A stretch of 64,000 nucleotides of DNA from Podospora bellae-mahoneyi. Lineage: Eukaryota > Ascomycota > Sordariomycetes > Sordariales > Podosporaceae. Positions 20,283 through 32,000 of this stretch are shown in pieces. The notes beneath the pieces were generated by a model. The model ran no database searches. It saw nothing but the letters and a program-made list of their open reading frames with translations, and was not told the DNA's origin. Numbering within the stretch: the stretch's first letter is position 1; every line of letters begins with the position of its first letter. The translations under genes and the position numbers were made by a program. The stretch lies in assembly GCF_035222275.1 (NCBI RefSeq), contig NC_085882.1, positions 3,417,501-3,481,500 on the forward strand. Reading direction: 5' to 3'.

Positions 20283-20947
20283 TTGGGGTAATGAGCAGAC
20301 TATAAGTGCGACTTGGAGGACCGGAAAGGATGCTATGGCTGCCTGGGCAAGATGGGAAGATCAGGAAGTTTCCTACACGGCTTGGGAACACAAACTGTCT
20401 CATTGGCAGGCATGAGAAAGTTGTTACAGGTTCTCTTAACATTGGTGGTGGTCATGAGGGTTCGATGTGCAAGGTGTATGACGACACCACTTCTTCGTGG
20501 TGGAGGAAATCACCCGGCTGCCGGGACCTGCAGATGCGGATAAAAGTGGGGGCTACGAGGTTAGGCTTGGCACACCACCTCACCATTCTTGACCTTTGGT
20601 TGCACCGCCAAGCATCGCCAACCTGGCCGTCGTCGGGATTGATCCTGCCCGGTTCCTGCCGGTTTTTTTGTGGTGTTTTGGCCCTCCCTCTCGGTGGCCT
20701 AATATTTGGCTGTGCCAGCTATACATCCCTGTCCACACGTTTGCGGTCTCAATTTGGGGGCCGCAGATGTCGAATCCCAACCCCATAGATCGCCCCTTAT
20801 TCAGTATCCAAATTGGGTTATAAGTCTCGACATTGCTACCTACAACCCCTACCAACGAAATTGTTGTTAGTGCAGCTAGGGCTATTTGCACAAAAAGACC
20901 CCTGTCACGCTAACAACAATAACCGCGGCAGAGATCATCCTGCAAGG
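20283..20947. other. Divergent promoter region with a small TIR element
   Basis: Lies between the oxidoreductase (minus) and the Cys-rich membrane-protein sequence (plus). It holds a 59-bp TIR element at 20861-20919; otherwise nothing was recognised. Confidence 0.4.
20861..20919. mobile_element. Miniature TIR element, about 59 bp
   Basis: The left end TTGTTGTTAGTGCAGCTAGG is matched, inverted, by the right end CCTGTCACGCTAACAACAA. Its ends are close to those of the element at 10189-10258 (TTGTTAGTGTGACAGGGG type). The element ends 29 bp before the signal-peptide start at 20948. Confidence 0.6.
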
Positions 20948-21604
20948 ATGGCATCCCTCACATTCCTCCTATTCTTCCTCGCGATACTCACAAACCACCG
21001 CGTGCTCTCGCAGCAAGCTGTCAGCAAATGCTTCTACTCAACGGCGACGAAGCCCCGGCGACTTCCCGTGCAACCAAGATGCGAATGGCGCGTCAGTCTG
21101 CTGCAATGGCGATAAAGGGTACACATGCATGACAAAAAAATACTGCCGTGGCCGAAGACAGGAACTCGTCAGGGGTTCATGCACCGATTCATCCTTTCCT
21201 TTCGCCGACTGCCCGACTTTCCCGTCCCACCCGAATCCAACACCTCGCCTTCACCAGTCCCGCCAGCATCAGAAGGTCTCACCACGGACGCCAAAGCCGG
21301 TATTGCTGTTGGAGCTGTGGCCGGTACGATACTGCTCATCGCGGTGGTGTTCATGGCTTACAAGCTCAAAAAGTACAAGCAAGGGCAGGGTGGCAGTTAT
21401 AAGCATCACACACCGCAGAGCAACTGGAGCACTGCTGTCACCGAGGTAAACGGCAACAACGGTACCGGCTACGTCTACGAGACTGCGCCAAAGGAGCTGC
21501 CTTCTGCGTGGGAGAGGCCGGTGAATGCGCAGGAGCTGGACGACGGTACGAATCAGAGGTACAACAACCGACCGGCGGGGATGGACGGGCAGGGGTATAG
21601 GTAA
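20948..21604 (+). pseudogene. Frameshifted single-pass membrane protein with Cys-rich ectodomain
   Basis: Three consecutive parts of one recognisable protein type lie in three frames. A signal peptide starts at 20948 (MASLTFLLFFLAIL). The Cys-rich part (GDFPCNQDANGASVCCNGDK, then CMTKKYC) is in the second frame. The transmembrane segment with basic stop-transfer (AGIAVGAVAGTILLIAVVF, then KLKKYK) and cytosolic tail to 21604 are in the third. No GT-AG intron explains the shifts near 21034-21052 and 21215-21260. This is either a recent pseudogene or sequence error. The family is common in filamentous fungi and its function is unknown. Confidence 0.65.
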
Positions 21605-22015
21605 TTTATTCAGAATTGATACTGTGGGAACGGGTGGGAAGCCTGGTGCTTGCTACATTATGGAGTGTAATCGTGTGCAGATAGAATTGAGCTAGTAGAT
21701 AGATTGTCGGTGTAATGCATCATTGAAGGAGTAGGTAGATTGTAGATGTAATATCCCCCTGATGAATGATAGATGATAAACGCAGAATACCTATGTTATG
21801 AAACACCCTCAGCAAAACGCCCCGAAGCCGGATATCCAAACCAGTCCTATGCATGTGATCCCATCTACGCCCCCCAAAAGAAAACCCAAATATAAAAATC
21901 ACCTGTCCAGATACCCATCAAGATAATCAATGATTTCCAAAACACAAAGCAAAAAAGCCCGTCATATCCGGAACGCAAAGGACCACAACGCTGGCCGTTT
22001 GAAGAGCCCCGTAAT
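21605..22015. other. Intergenic between convergent genes
   Basis: About 410 bp holding the 3' flanks of the membrane-protein sequence and the arrestin-like gene. Nothing else seen. Confidence 0.4.
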
Positions 22016-23605
22016 TCAAGACGAGTACCCCGTCGCGCCCAAAACCTCAACCTTCCTCGCAAACCTAACCTCCACCCGCTCCTTCACCACCTCCAGTCCC
22101 AACTTGACCACAAGTGTATACCCCCTCTGGATATTAAACGTCGTAAAATCCGGAACCAGATCCCCCTGGTCCCCCCAACTCCATGTCCCGCCTCGATACT
22201 GCTCAATTGAATACCTCTTCCCGCAAATCTCAAGCCACTTCATACTGAACCTTATCCCCAGCGAAGCGCCCAAATCCATCATTTTCCCACTGTCGGAATA
22301 CGCCGGTGGCGGTGCGTCTTCAGTTTGAGGCAGCCGTTGCTCGTACCGGGTCTCTTCGCTGATAAAGGGGATTTCAATCCCTTTCCCATCACCACCCGGC
22401 AAGCCCAGAGAGGGCGTACTAAGTTCAAGTCTGGCAATGTCGGTTTCCTTCGTCATGTCATGTTTATCGAGCACGCTCCCCTTCACCGAAACAGACGTGG
22501 TGGCCTTGATCTTGATTTTGAGGCTGACGAGACGGATTTTGATGTCGTTTTCTGAGGCGGCGTGCGGTTGCTCATGGGAAGGCTGTGCTGCTCGGATAGT
22601 AGAGCTCTCACCTTGCTCATAACCCGGAAGTCTCTCTCCTTCCGCTTCTTCCGTCTTCGTCACCTTCCCCTTGTTTTTCTCCTCGGGGTGTCTCTCATCC
22701 TCCTCCTCACTGTCATCCCCCAGCCCAGCAGTAAGCTCATGCAACTTCCACACCCCGACCCTCAACCCCCCAAGCAGCTCCCCCAACTGTATCCCCGCAG
22801 GTAAATCAACCAAAACCCTGAACCCCAACCTCGGCACTCTCGAACTCCTCACCATTTTGAGCATCTTCTCCTTAACACTCAGCTTATCCCCCTCTCGTCC
22901 AGCCAGCAACCGCTGCGACCGTATCACTTGGTTCGCCGACCAAAACCTGAGCATCTTCACCGTCTGCACACCCGCCAACGGCATCGAGTACACCGCCACC
23001 GGCAACCTAGACTTGGCCACATGCTTAACATTACTATTGTGAAACGGCGCCTTGTCATATAAAAACGCCTCAAGCCAATACTCCACCCACGTCGCCTGCT
23101 TGCTCGATCCATGCCCTTGGTGTGACATTACCGAGCAGGGCAGGGGAATTTGCGGAGTCTGAAGTGGGACAAACGCCATTTCTGGATCCTGCTTGTTGCG
23201 CGCCCACCAGCCGTCCTCCTTTGTCGCGTTTGCCAACTTCGGGTTGAGGCAATGGGGAGGGATCTGCACCTGGAAATTCCACGCTTGCCCTTCAGGGCTG
23301 TTTGGGGGAATATGCACCGGGCTTCCGTTGATGCATGTTACTTGCTGGCGAGGGAAGAGGGTGTATTCCGTGTTGTAGTGGTGCGTTGTTTGGCTTTCGC
23401 CCGAACCGGTGGTCTTCTCGATGCGTGCGACGGACCGGCCGTGGAGGAAGAGGATGAGCCATACTTCTGGGCGGACAATGTGCTCTTGTCTTCGGATCTG
23501 GCCCGTGATTTTTTCGCCGGGGAAGAAGACGGTTCTGTCCGGGGTGGGCGCATGAAGGTGGATGGAGAGGTCTGGCGAGGCTTTTGCTTTGTTTGGACGG
23601 ATCAT
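22016..23605 (-). CDS. Arrestin-like (ART-type) adaptor protein
   Basis: An intact single-exon gene, 529 aa. The N-terminal half has the arrestin-N pattern (VFFPGEKITGQIRR, VWLILFLHGRSVARIE, TEYTLFP, PVHIPPNSPEGQAWNFQVQI), that is, a beta-sandwich. The C-terminal half has further beta-strands split by acidic, Lys/Glu-rich low-complexity linkers near residues 300-340. By analogy, arrestin-related adaptors recruit a Rsp5-type ubiquitin ligase to plasma-membrane transporters; I did not see a clear PPxY motif, but DAPPPAYSDS near residue 440 is close (PPAY). The cargo is unknown. Confidence 0.75.
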   Translation of the reverse strand: MIRPNKAKASPDLSIHLHAPTPDRTVFFPGEKITGQIRRQEHIVRPEVWLILFLHGRSVARIEKTTGSGESQTTHHYNTEYTLFPRQQVTCINGSPVHIPPNSPEGQAWNFQVQIPPHCLNPKLANATKEDGWWARNKQDPEMAFVPLQTPQIPLPCSVMSHQGHGSSKQATWVEYWLEAFLYDKAPFHNSNVKHVAKSRLPVAVYSMPLAGVQTVKMLRFWSANQVIRSQRLLAGREGDKLSVKEKMLKMVRSSRVPRLGFRVLVDLPAGIQLGELLGGLRVGVWKLHELTAGLGDDSEEEDERHPEEKNKGKVTKTEEAEGERLPGYEQGESSTIRAAQPSHEQPHAASENDIKIRLVSLKIKIKATTSVSVKGSVLDKHDMTKETDIARLELSTPSLGLPGGDGKGIEIPFISEETRYEQRLPQTEDAPPPAYSDSGKMMDLGASLGIRFSMKWLEICGKRYSIEQYRGGTWSWGDQGDLVPDFTTFNIQRGYTLVVKLGLEVVKERVEVRFARKVEVLGATGYSS

Positions 23606-24309
23606 AATAAAATGTAACGCTGATGAAGAAAGATGCCGGTGTTAAAATTAATATAGACGGAAAGTAGGCGTGAGGTTGTTATAAAGTTTAGGGCAGTCTC
23701 GGCAGTGCTTGTTTGAGGGTGTCATGTGGGCCGTGGTCATGGTCGGCTTCGCCACGTGCCGTTGCACTGTCCGTATTCCTCGCGTTCGGTGAGGCTCACC
23801 CGTGTCACCATCGGCTTTTTGCACTGCGACGCTGATCCGTCCTCCATTTGACATCCGGGAATAGTGGGACTTTCCGGAGCCGGAGGGCGGCAACAGCCAG
23901 ACGGACTGAAAAACTCCGAGCAACAGTGACCTGTTGTCCCAACCACGCGGTTCAATGCAGCCGCCCCCCGGAAATTGTTGTTGTGTGCCCCATCCACTAT
24001 TGGCAGCAGCCCCGGTTTTGGTTAGCGTGCACAGCTGTAATGTCCGCTGACGAGCTGAACCCCTGGATGACCCCCTGTTTATTGACTTACAGAGTCTAGA
24101 CCGCGACAAATGCTTAGCCAAGCAATCCCTGTTTGAGAGACAAGAGCAAACCGGTCCGAGGACTATAAACACCATGGCCAGCCCCAATGCAAGCTGCTCT
24201 CTTCTCTCTCAGGCCAGGCAACTGTCATTCATTCTTTGAACCCAGGACACTTTCTGTCCGTTCCACTCTTTCCCAGCCTGCCCCAGTCATTCATTGATAC
24301 CACTTCACA
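23606..24309. promoter_or_regulatory. Divergent promoter region of the arrestin and protease genes
   Basis: About 700 bp. A TATA-like sequence (TATAAAC, 24164-24170) precedes the protease start by 140 nt. No gene recognised. Confidence 0.45.
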
Positions 24310-26791
24310 ATGCCTTCCTCCAAACTCTTGTCGCTCCTCGCCCTCCTTCCGGCTGCGGCTCTTGCAACCGACAATGCCTCGGTTCAGCCATCTGGGCTAG
24401 TCCGTCACTCTCTGACTGCTCAAGAGGGTGGTTCGCTTTTCAGCAGACACTCGAAGAGACAACTGGTCACTGAATCCTCGGCAAAGCGGGCCGGTACATT
24501 CTACACCATCAACGTCAAGTTCGGGACGCCTGGCCAAAATGTCCCTGTACAAATCGATACCACGCAATCCGAACTCTTCGCGAACCCTAGATGTGCCGCG
24601 TCATCGAACCCATCCTTCTGCCAGAGCCAGCCGAGGTTCACCATGTCGAGCTCCCTCATCGATCTTGGGGTGCAAGGTTCGATGTCTCTGCGCAATGGTG
24701 GCTATGTCAACTGGCAATACGTGTCCGATTACATCGGTATCGGATGTAAGTTTGTGCATCATGGACGTTGTGTTAAACCGAGTTGACTGACGTATCTCCG
24801 TAGCCTCTAGGATCACCCAACAGATCTTTGGGGTTGCCTACGACAGTTCCGGACCGACGAACGCCATTCTTGGTCTCGGCCCATCCCTTCAAGGCTGGAC
24901 CAGTGGGTATCCCCTAGTTCTCGACAGTCTCAAGACACAGGGACACATCAACAGCCGGGCCTGGACTTTGGATTTGAAGGGATTTACAAGCCAGAGCGGT
25001 TCGGTGATTTTTGGTGGCATCGACACCAACAAGTTCATTGGGGAGCTGGTTAAACTCCCCATTGTCCCTTCCGGGCAATCTCCTGATGGGTATACCAGAT
25101 ACTGGATCCGCCTCGATGGTCTCTCGGTCAGACAGGCCGACGGTTCAATTGTGGATGCCTGGGCTAAGCCGGAGGGTGCAGTGGGTCAGCCATTCGTGAT
25201 CGACAGCGGCGCGAGTCTCACTGCCCTTCCCACGTCCATCTACAGCCAGTTTGTTGCGGCGTTCCCTTCGGCCACGGCTAATGCTGACGGGACTCTGGTT
25301 GTTGATTGCCCTGCTGAGGGTGAGGGTGGATCTGTCAACTTCAACTTCGATGGCAAGGTCATCAGCGTTCCTTTCGGCGACTTTGTGTCTCGTGTGCCCG
25401 ACACAGACACCTGTCTTTTGGGAGTTTATGAGGACAGCTTCCCTGTCCTTGGTACCAACTTCCTCAGGGCTGCCTACGTCGTGTTCGACCAAGACAACCG
25501 CAACATCCATCTCGCTCAGTCCGCAGATTGCGGTGCTGAGGCTCTTGTGGCTATTGGTAGGGGTGTCGATGCTGTCCCATCGGTTACCGGCGCCTGCCCA
25601 GCTCCAGTGACCTCGACCACTACTACCGAGTCCGCTACGACCACAGAGGAGGTGACCTCCACCACTACCGAAGAATCTGCCACCACGACTGAGGAGGCTA
25701 CTACCACGACTGAGGAGGCTACTACCACGACTGAGGAGGCTACTGCTACCACTGAGGAGTCTACCACCATCACAGAGTCCGCCACCATCACTGAATCTGC
25801 CACCGAGTCTGCCACCGAGACTGCTACCGAGGCCGAAGAGAGCGAGTGCGAGACAGAGTATGAGTCGGCTACTGAGACTGCTACCGAGTCGGCCACCGAG
25901 ACTGTTACTGAGTCTGCCACCGAGACTGTTACTGAGTCTGCCACCGAGACCGCTACCGAGACCGCTACCGAATCCGTTACCGAGACCTCAATTGCTGAGC
26001 CTTCCATCACTGTGACCCAGACCTCTGCCGCCGAGACCTCGGTCGTGGAGACCAGTTCATTCCCCATCACCACCACTGCTGCTCCCCTCCTGACCATCAC
26101 GTACACCGAGACTTCGACCTCGACCATCACCTCATGCCCTCCTTCAGTTCCCAAGTGTCCTGTCGGCTCCATCACCGTTGTTACCCAGGTCATCACAGCT
26201 ACCACCTCCGTCTGCCCTCAGACCTCGGCCACCTACACCTTCCCTGCTGCCAACCCATCCGAGGCGCCTGTCGTCGTCACCCTCACCCCGGTCAAGCCGC
26301 TGCCCACTCCCGTCACCGTTCCTGGATGCAGCTGCACCGCTTCTCCATTCCCTACCGGACTCGCCCCCGGTCAGCCCACAACTTTGGCTACTGTGCCTCA
26401 CATCGTCGCCACTGGTGTGCCCCAGGTCCCAGGCGCTGGTGTCCCCAACGTTCCGGGCACTGATGTTCCTCAGGTTCCGGGCACTGATGCTCCCCACGTC
26501 CCCGGTTCTGGCGCTCCTCATATTCCTGGCTCCGGTGCTCCCCACGTTCCGGGCTCCGGTGCTCCCCATCTTCCCGGCACTGGCCTTCCCCATGTTCCTG
26601 GCACTGGCCTCGCCCCTGCCCCTACCCAGCCAGCCCATGGTGGCCACAATGGTACCAACCCGGTCCCCACCTTTGTTCCTCCTCAGGCTCAGCCCTCTGA
26701 GCCCGTGACGGCTGGATCCGCCAAGCTGTCCAGCGTGATGAACTGGGGCGCGGCAGCTGTAGTCGGTGGTGTCATTGCTGCCATGTTGTAA
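24310..26791 (+). CDS. GPI-anchored yapsin-like aspartic protease with altered first active-site motif
   Basis: Exons 24310-24745 and 24804-26791; the intron is 58 nt (GTAAGT...TAG). The product is 807 aa. It has a signal peptide (1-19), a propeptide with two Lys-Arg sites (49-50, 59-60), and a two-lobed pepsin-type domain. The second active-site motif is intact, DSGAS at 279-283. The first reads DTTQS at 83-87, where the family has DTGS. A long Thr/Glu/Ser-rich stalk follows, then eight 8-residue VPGxxxPx repeats (26426-26617) and a hydrophobic C-terminus (WGAAAVVGGVIAAML) after SAKLSS, fitting a GPI anchor. Family role: shedding or processing of cell-wall and surface proteins. Activity may be lowered by the Gly-to-Thr change. 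Confidence 0.88.
26426..26617 (+). repeat. Eight 24-bp tandem units in the protease stalk
   Basis: Each encodes a variant of VPGSGAPH or VPGTDVPQ. Unit starts are spaced 24 bp from 26426. Probably a length-variable spacer that lifts the catalytic domain from the wall. Confidence 0.85.
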
Positions 26792-27578
26792 TCGGAGTGT
26801 GAAGTTGTTGTGTGTACTTCTTTTTGGGGCTGACGGTTGTTGGATCCGATTTCTGGTTGATTTTTCGGTTGATGTTCGATGATGCTTGGTGCTTGGAAGT
26901 TAGAGTTAGACAATACAAATAATTTTTATTGGTTGGTGTTCTGAAAGATTTGAGTCCCCCACCTTCCCTGTGTTGTATCAATTCTTGAGGGAAGGTACGA
27001 CCATGTGGTGTGTCTGTTTGATTAGATAAGATCTCATTGTGGCTGTTGAATGATATCACTGACATCGACTGAATCAATACTTCCGGAGCCGCAAGACAGC
27101 ATCACCTGGCTGCTGGAGGTCAACAAGGGACGGAAATTAACGAAGAACAGCATTGACAGTGCATGCAGAAACCCTAAGGACGCCATCGAGAACCTTCAGC
27201 TGGTGGGGCGACGTGCCAAACTTCCCAAAAAGAGACGTGAAATCTCGCAAACTGTCCTATACTGCAGGGATTCAGATCGCTAGCGGCGAATCTGGCGATC
27301 CTTGCTCCCTGCATCTCTCCAGGTTTTGACGCCAACACACCAATCATGGATCATCGTGAGAGCCCCGGTGCTGCAGGATCCAGACTGTTCGGTGCCGCTG
27401 GCAACCATGTCATCGCGTTCTAGGCCAAACTTCAGGCTCCACGCCGAGGTGGACAACGTGACAAGCAGATATTACCCATTATTACTTCGTATTCCTTGAC
27501 CTCCCTTCCTCACACTTTGCTTTGTGGTCACCTCACACTCGTTTTCCGGCCTACACTCACTTCAGTCACTCATTCGCC
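26792..27578. other. Intergenic, nothing recognised
   Basis: About 790 bp with the 3' flank of the protease and the 5' flank of the next gene. The short open frames show no protein resemblance. A CT-rich stretch precedes the downstream start. Confidence 0.4.
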
Positions 27579-28953
27579 ATGAAGCAGGGCCCCATCTTGC
27601 TGTCAGGTCTCACCTGGCTCCAAGTCGCAGCAGCGGCATGCTGTCGCAGCAACAAGTGTCTCAAGGGTGAGCTAGCCAGCAGATATTGGAGAAGTAGACG
27701 CTAACCTGTCCGTCTGCGCTGCAGCCGTCGTCTCTTCGGGTCTTGATGGACTCCAAGATTGCTCTACCAACCTGGCTGTGACCGTCACGCCAGCCCAGAG
27801 CACCGTTACCGAGACCGTCACTCAGTTGCCCACTGAGCACAACACCTTTGTCCACACGGCCTTCTTCACCGAGACTGTCACCACGACCGCCGAGACTGAA
27901 ACTGAACTTTTTACCCTTCAGACCACAGTCACAGATGCCACTTACACTCAGCTCATCACCAACACTGAGACTGTGGTTGTTACCGAGACAGCCCAACAGA
28001 CCGTCACGGCAACGAACACCGGTGCTGCCTATCCAGTCAAGGCACGAGGCGACACCCTCCTGGCCCCCGAGCCCGAGCCTACTTCTTCATTGTCGGGTTC
28101 TGAGCCATCCACCATCCCAGGGTACGCCTCGGAACAATGCCCATCTTGGGAGGCCTACGTGAAGGCTTGCAGCTGTGCTGGTGTAGAACCCACAACCGTC
28201 ACGGCTGAAGCTCCATCCGCGGCCACGGAGACAGTGTCATACACAGCGGACCCCATCACCGTCTCTGTGCCAACCACACTGTCTGTCACCGACACCGTCT
28301 ACGTCTCTTTGACCGAAACCACTACCGCCACCGATGTCGAGACAGTCCTTGAAACGGCCACAACCCAAGTCACTCAGACAGTTTCTGCCCACACCACCGT
28401 TACAGTCACGCAGACCACAACCACAGTGCTCCCCGCTGCAACATGCTTACCGCCTTCCCAGGTAAAGGCATTTAGAGGGTTGGCCACTGACTACGGTGGA
28501 CAGACCCTCGCTATGTATGCTAACATGCTCAACGCCTTGTCGGGCGGGATGAATTGGCAACTCCCTTCCACATCCACGTCAACGTCGGTACAATACAAAT
28601 ACTTTTTCAAGCTCGACGACCAAGGACGCGTGGTTCTGGCCAAGGGAATTCCGCCCTACTCCTACACGTATGCTCTCTATGTAGCAATAAACTCGAATGG
28701 GGGTCTTTGGCCACAAGTCAACACAAAGGATGCCATCCAGAACTCGATCAACGCTGGGGCTTCGGTCGCATTCGTCAAGGGGTGCGTCAACTCTGTGACT
28801 GGAGAACTAACTTTGGACGCTGCGGGACGCAAGAATATTCTCTGGTGCGGACAGCAGATGTGGATGTCTACTGGGAATGGGGAGGAGATCAACCGCGGCA
28901 CATGTACCGTCATGCATCCCAAGGTCACGGAAATCGAGGCTTCCTGGGGATAA
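27579..28953 (+). CDS. Secreted Thr-rich (adhesin-like) protein with a C-terminal globular domain
   Basis: Exons 27579-27666 and 27725-28953; the intron is 58 nt (GTGAGC, branch GCTAAC, CAG). The product is 438 aa. The signal peptide is about residues 1-20 (MKQGPILLSGLTWLQVAAAA). Then come a CCRSNKC patch and a long stretch of TVTET/TTT-type repeats, likely O-glycosylated. The last 170 residues are a compact domain (YKYFFKLDDQGRVVLAKGIP, then four Cys) of unknown function. No GPI signal or TM segment is seen. It lies next to a protease with a similar Thr-rich stalk, which may reflect shared surface location; that is inference. Confidence 0.8.
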
Positions 28954-29088
28954 GCCTTCGTCTTGCACATTTGAGGAGGGCAGTTGTTTTGCCATGCATT
29001 CTCGTGGCTCTCTGATCTCTGGAACTTTGTTTACTTGCTCAGGGGTAATCTTGGGAATGTTTATCTGACATAAATATCCCTTGGTACA

Positions 29089-32000
29089 TCACTGTAGCCA
29101 CATCCTTTGTCCCCTTGCATTCAGGTCCGCGAGCGTGACAGGAAACCCGCTAATCGCAAGTCGTTTCCCTCTGCCACGTTCATTTTCCTGCTGGTTGATG
29201 CTCCTTGCGTCACTCTCGTCGTCGGCCTGGAATTCAACCACAATGGCCTGCAAAGCTGCCTTGTCTCTGACACGCAACTCAAAGTCAAGCCTGAACTGTT
29301 CTATCCCCGTTCCGTCTGGATTGCACTCCCTCACTCTGACCATATCCCTCGGATTGACGGACCCGCTGGTGATGTCAGTCAGAGTCCTCCATTGTCTATC
29401 CGCCGATGCCAAGCTCTTTTCCTCCTCGGCTGCTTCCTCAGTCGTCAGCTCTGTGTGATAAAACCTCGTCACCTTCCTCAGCAGCTCGCCCACAGCTGGC
29501 GCCTGATGCCTCAACCGACACCGCACCGCTCCCCGAAGCAACCTCCCATCCGGTCCGCCTGACGCCTGCTGATGAGACAAAGTAGACCTTGGAGAATAAG
29601 AGTCTGGTACCTCGAAAAAGAACATGCCCGCCATCAACACCCTCGCCACATTCTTGATCTTGTCCCTTCCCTGCCCACCAACCCCCGCCCACTCCCCTGT
29701 TTCCTTCAACAACCTCGGCACCTCCTCACACTGATAAAGCTGCACATATTTTGGCTTCAGTTCCGGGTTCAGCCTCATCAACCTCCCCCTTTGCGACCGC
29801 TCCGCCCCCTCCACCACCCCCTCCCATAATCTCTCCGTGTCCAGCTGCCGTTTTATCATTTTCTGCAAGGCAGTAAACCCCCTGAAGTTGCTCGCAAAAG
29901 GCATCTTGTCCGATTTTGGGCCTTGTTTCCCCGTCCCGAGCGACACCAGCGCATCAAGCACCACCCCGTTCCCCTCCCCACTCTCCCGAGACCAAATCTT
30001 TGTCTTTTCATCCATCGCCACTCGTGCCGGACAGTTGGCGTAAACCGCCCCGTCAATGTACTCCTGCCCCCCCACCCCCCATTCTCTTTTGAACACTGGC
30101 AAATAAAACGGCGCCGCCGCGGTGGCCATAGCCGCCTCCCAGATTTTGAAATCCTTCTCCAAATCATCCTCCCTTTCAAAACCAGATCTGCTGCTACCAC
30201 CACCAACACTGTCAGTGGCAGAGGTAGTCAAAGGCCTGTTATAATTCCCAATCACAACCTCCGTATCCCCATCATCCCTCGTGCTCGTCACCGCAACCCT
30301 CACCCCCGACCCAAGCGCACCAGAAGCCAGCACCCTCTCGCTGTTGAATGTTGGCGCAAAAAGGCTAGTCTTGTCCCCAAAGTACTGCTCCAACCCCGAC
30401 CGCAAGGGCCGATCGCTATACACACTCTCCACCCTCCTGAAAACCATCGCCCCCCTCGTCAGCGCCCGCCACCCAAGCCGCGAGTTCTCAAACGTCGCGG
30501 TGGAGATCTTGCTGAAAAAGGCGATCATGTCCTGCATCCTGGTATCGATCCCGCTGCCCCGCCTCGCCAACGGGGAAGAAGCGACGGCGGCAGGGTCGGA
30601 AGGGAGCTTCCCCGGAAAGGTCAGCGCGAGAGCAACGATCCCTCCTGTGCTGGTCCCCACGATGAGGTCAAACATCTCGGCCAGCCGGACGTTTGTCAGG
30701 CCGATCTCCTGCTCGAGCGCCTGGACGAGGGCGAGCTCGACGATGCCGCGGACGCCGCCGCCGTCGAGGGTGAGGATGCGGACGCCGGAGCAGCGGGGTT
30801 TGAGCTGGATGGTTTGGTGCCCGTCCTGGCCGTCGCAGAGGATGCAAGAGTCTAATTCGAATGCGGCGGCTTTCCAGCGGGAGGGGGTGGAGAGCTCTTG
30901 GATGCAGCGGGGGCAAAAGGCGTGGCCGCACGATAAGGCGTGGTCGGGGGAGGAGAGGAGGCAGGAGAGGCAGGTTTTGGTGGAGAGGAGTTGGGTGAAG
31001 AGGGGTTTGTTCTGGGGGGTAAGTTCGCGGCGGAGTTTGAGGATGGAGGTGTCGACTTGTTGGTTGCCGTGATGGTTGAACTCGCGGTCTCGGAGCTGGA
31101 GTTGTTGTTGTTGTTGTGGCTGGAACTGTCCGGCGGGTTGGGGTTCGTAGCTGTCTTGGTGGGGAGGAAGGGGGGAGCGGTACACTTTGCGGTATAACTC
31201 GCAGAACCGAGCTCGTATGCGCTGGCGCCAGACGTCTCTGTTCCAGTCGTGACCGGGGACAAAGTCGCCCGGTACCGGCTGGAGGTTGTGTCTGTGGCCG
31301 GGACCGGACGGGGGAGGGACGTGCTGTTGGTGTTTGCCTCGCTTGCCACCGTGCCCCCGGACTTGACAGCTATATGGAGTCAGAGCGCCTTGTGAGTTCA
31401 GGAAGGTGTAAGAGCACTGCTCATGCAAGAGCTGGTACAAGGCCAGCCCGCCATCCCAGTACTTCCTCAAGTCCTGATCGAATTTGATCTCGGGGGTAAA
31501 AGTGGCAGAGTCCCGTCTCCGAGCGAGGATCAAGAGAGACAAAGCGATGACATTCTCAATCATGCGGTCCATACCAGCAAGCTGGTTGTTGTTCACCCTG
31601 TTTTCACGGTCATACGCCAGCCGCAAAAAGTTGGCAATATGTTCCCTGAGATTGGTGGGTGTGTGATTGTGGCGACAGGTGGCCTTGTAAAAGTCGAGAG
31701 GTGTGCTCGACTCGGAAAAATGTCGAAATGTGTTGGACAGAAAGAGAGAAAGCCCAGCGACGTTGTACCGGGTCAAGCTCTCCGCTCTGATATCCCGCTC
31801 CTCGACAACCGCACGATCAAGAACACGCTTGAGGTTTCCGAAATGCTCAAGAAGCTTCTCTGGCTTGCCATGGTTGTCGACATGGTTGTTGTCAGGGATG
31901 TAGCAAAGGTGAATGCTGCGGAAGAGCTGACGATATAGATCGTTATTACTCCTGATCATCAACCCCAAGCTCGTGGACGCGTTGAAGCGCTCGACAAAAG

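Noticed and set aside
22325-23617. Open frames antisense to the arrestin-like gene
   Set aside because: The arrestin pattern is continuous over 529 codons on the minus strand; the plus-strand frames are broken and featureless.
25516-26205. 229-codon antisense frame in the protease stalk
   Set aside because: It mirrors Thr/Glu repeats as a Val/Ser repeat and has no independent support.
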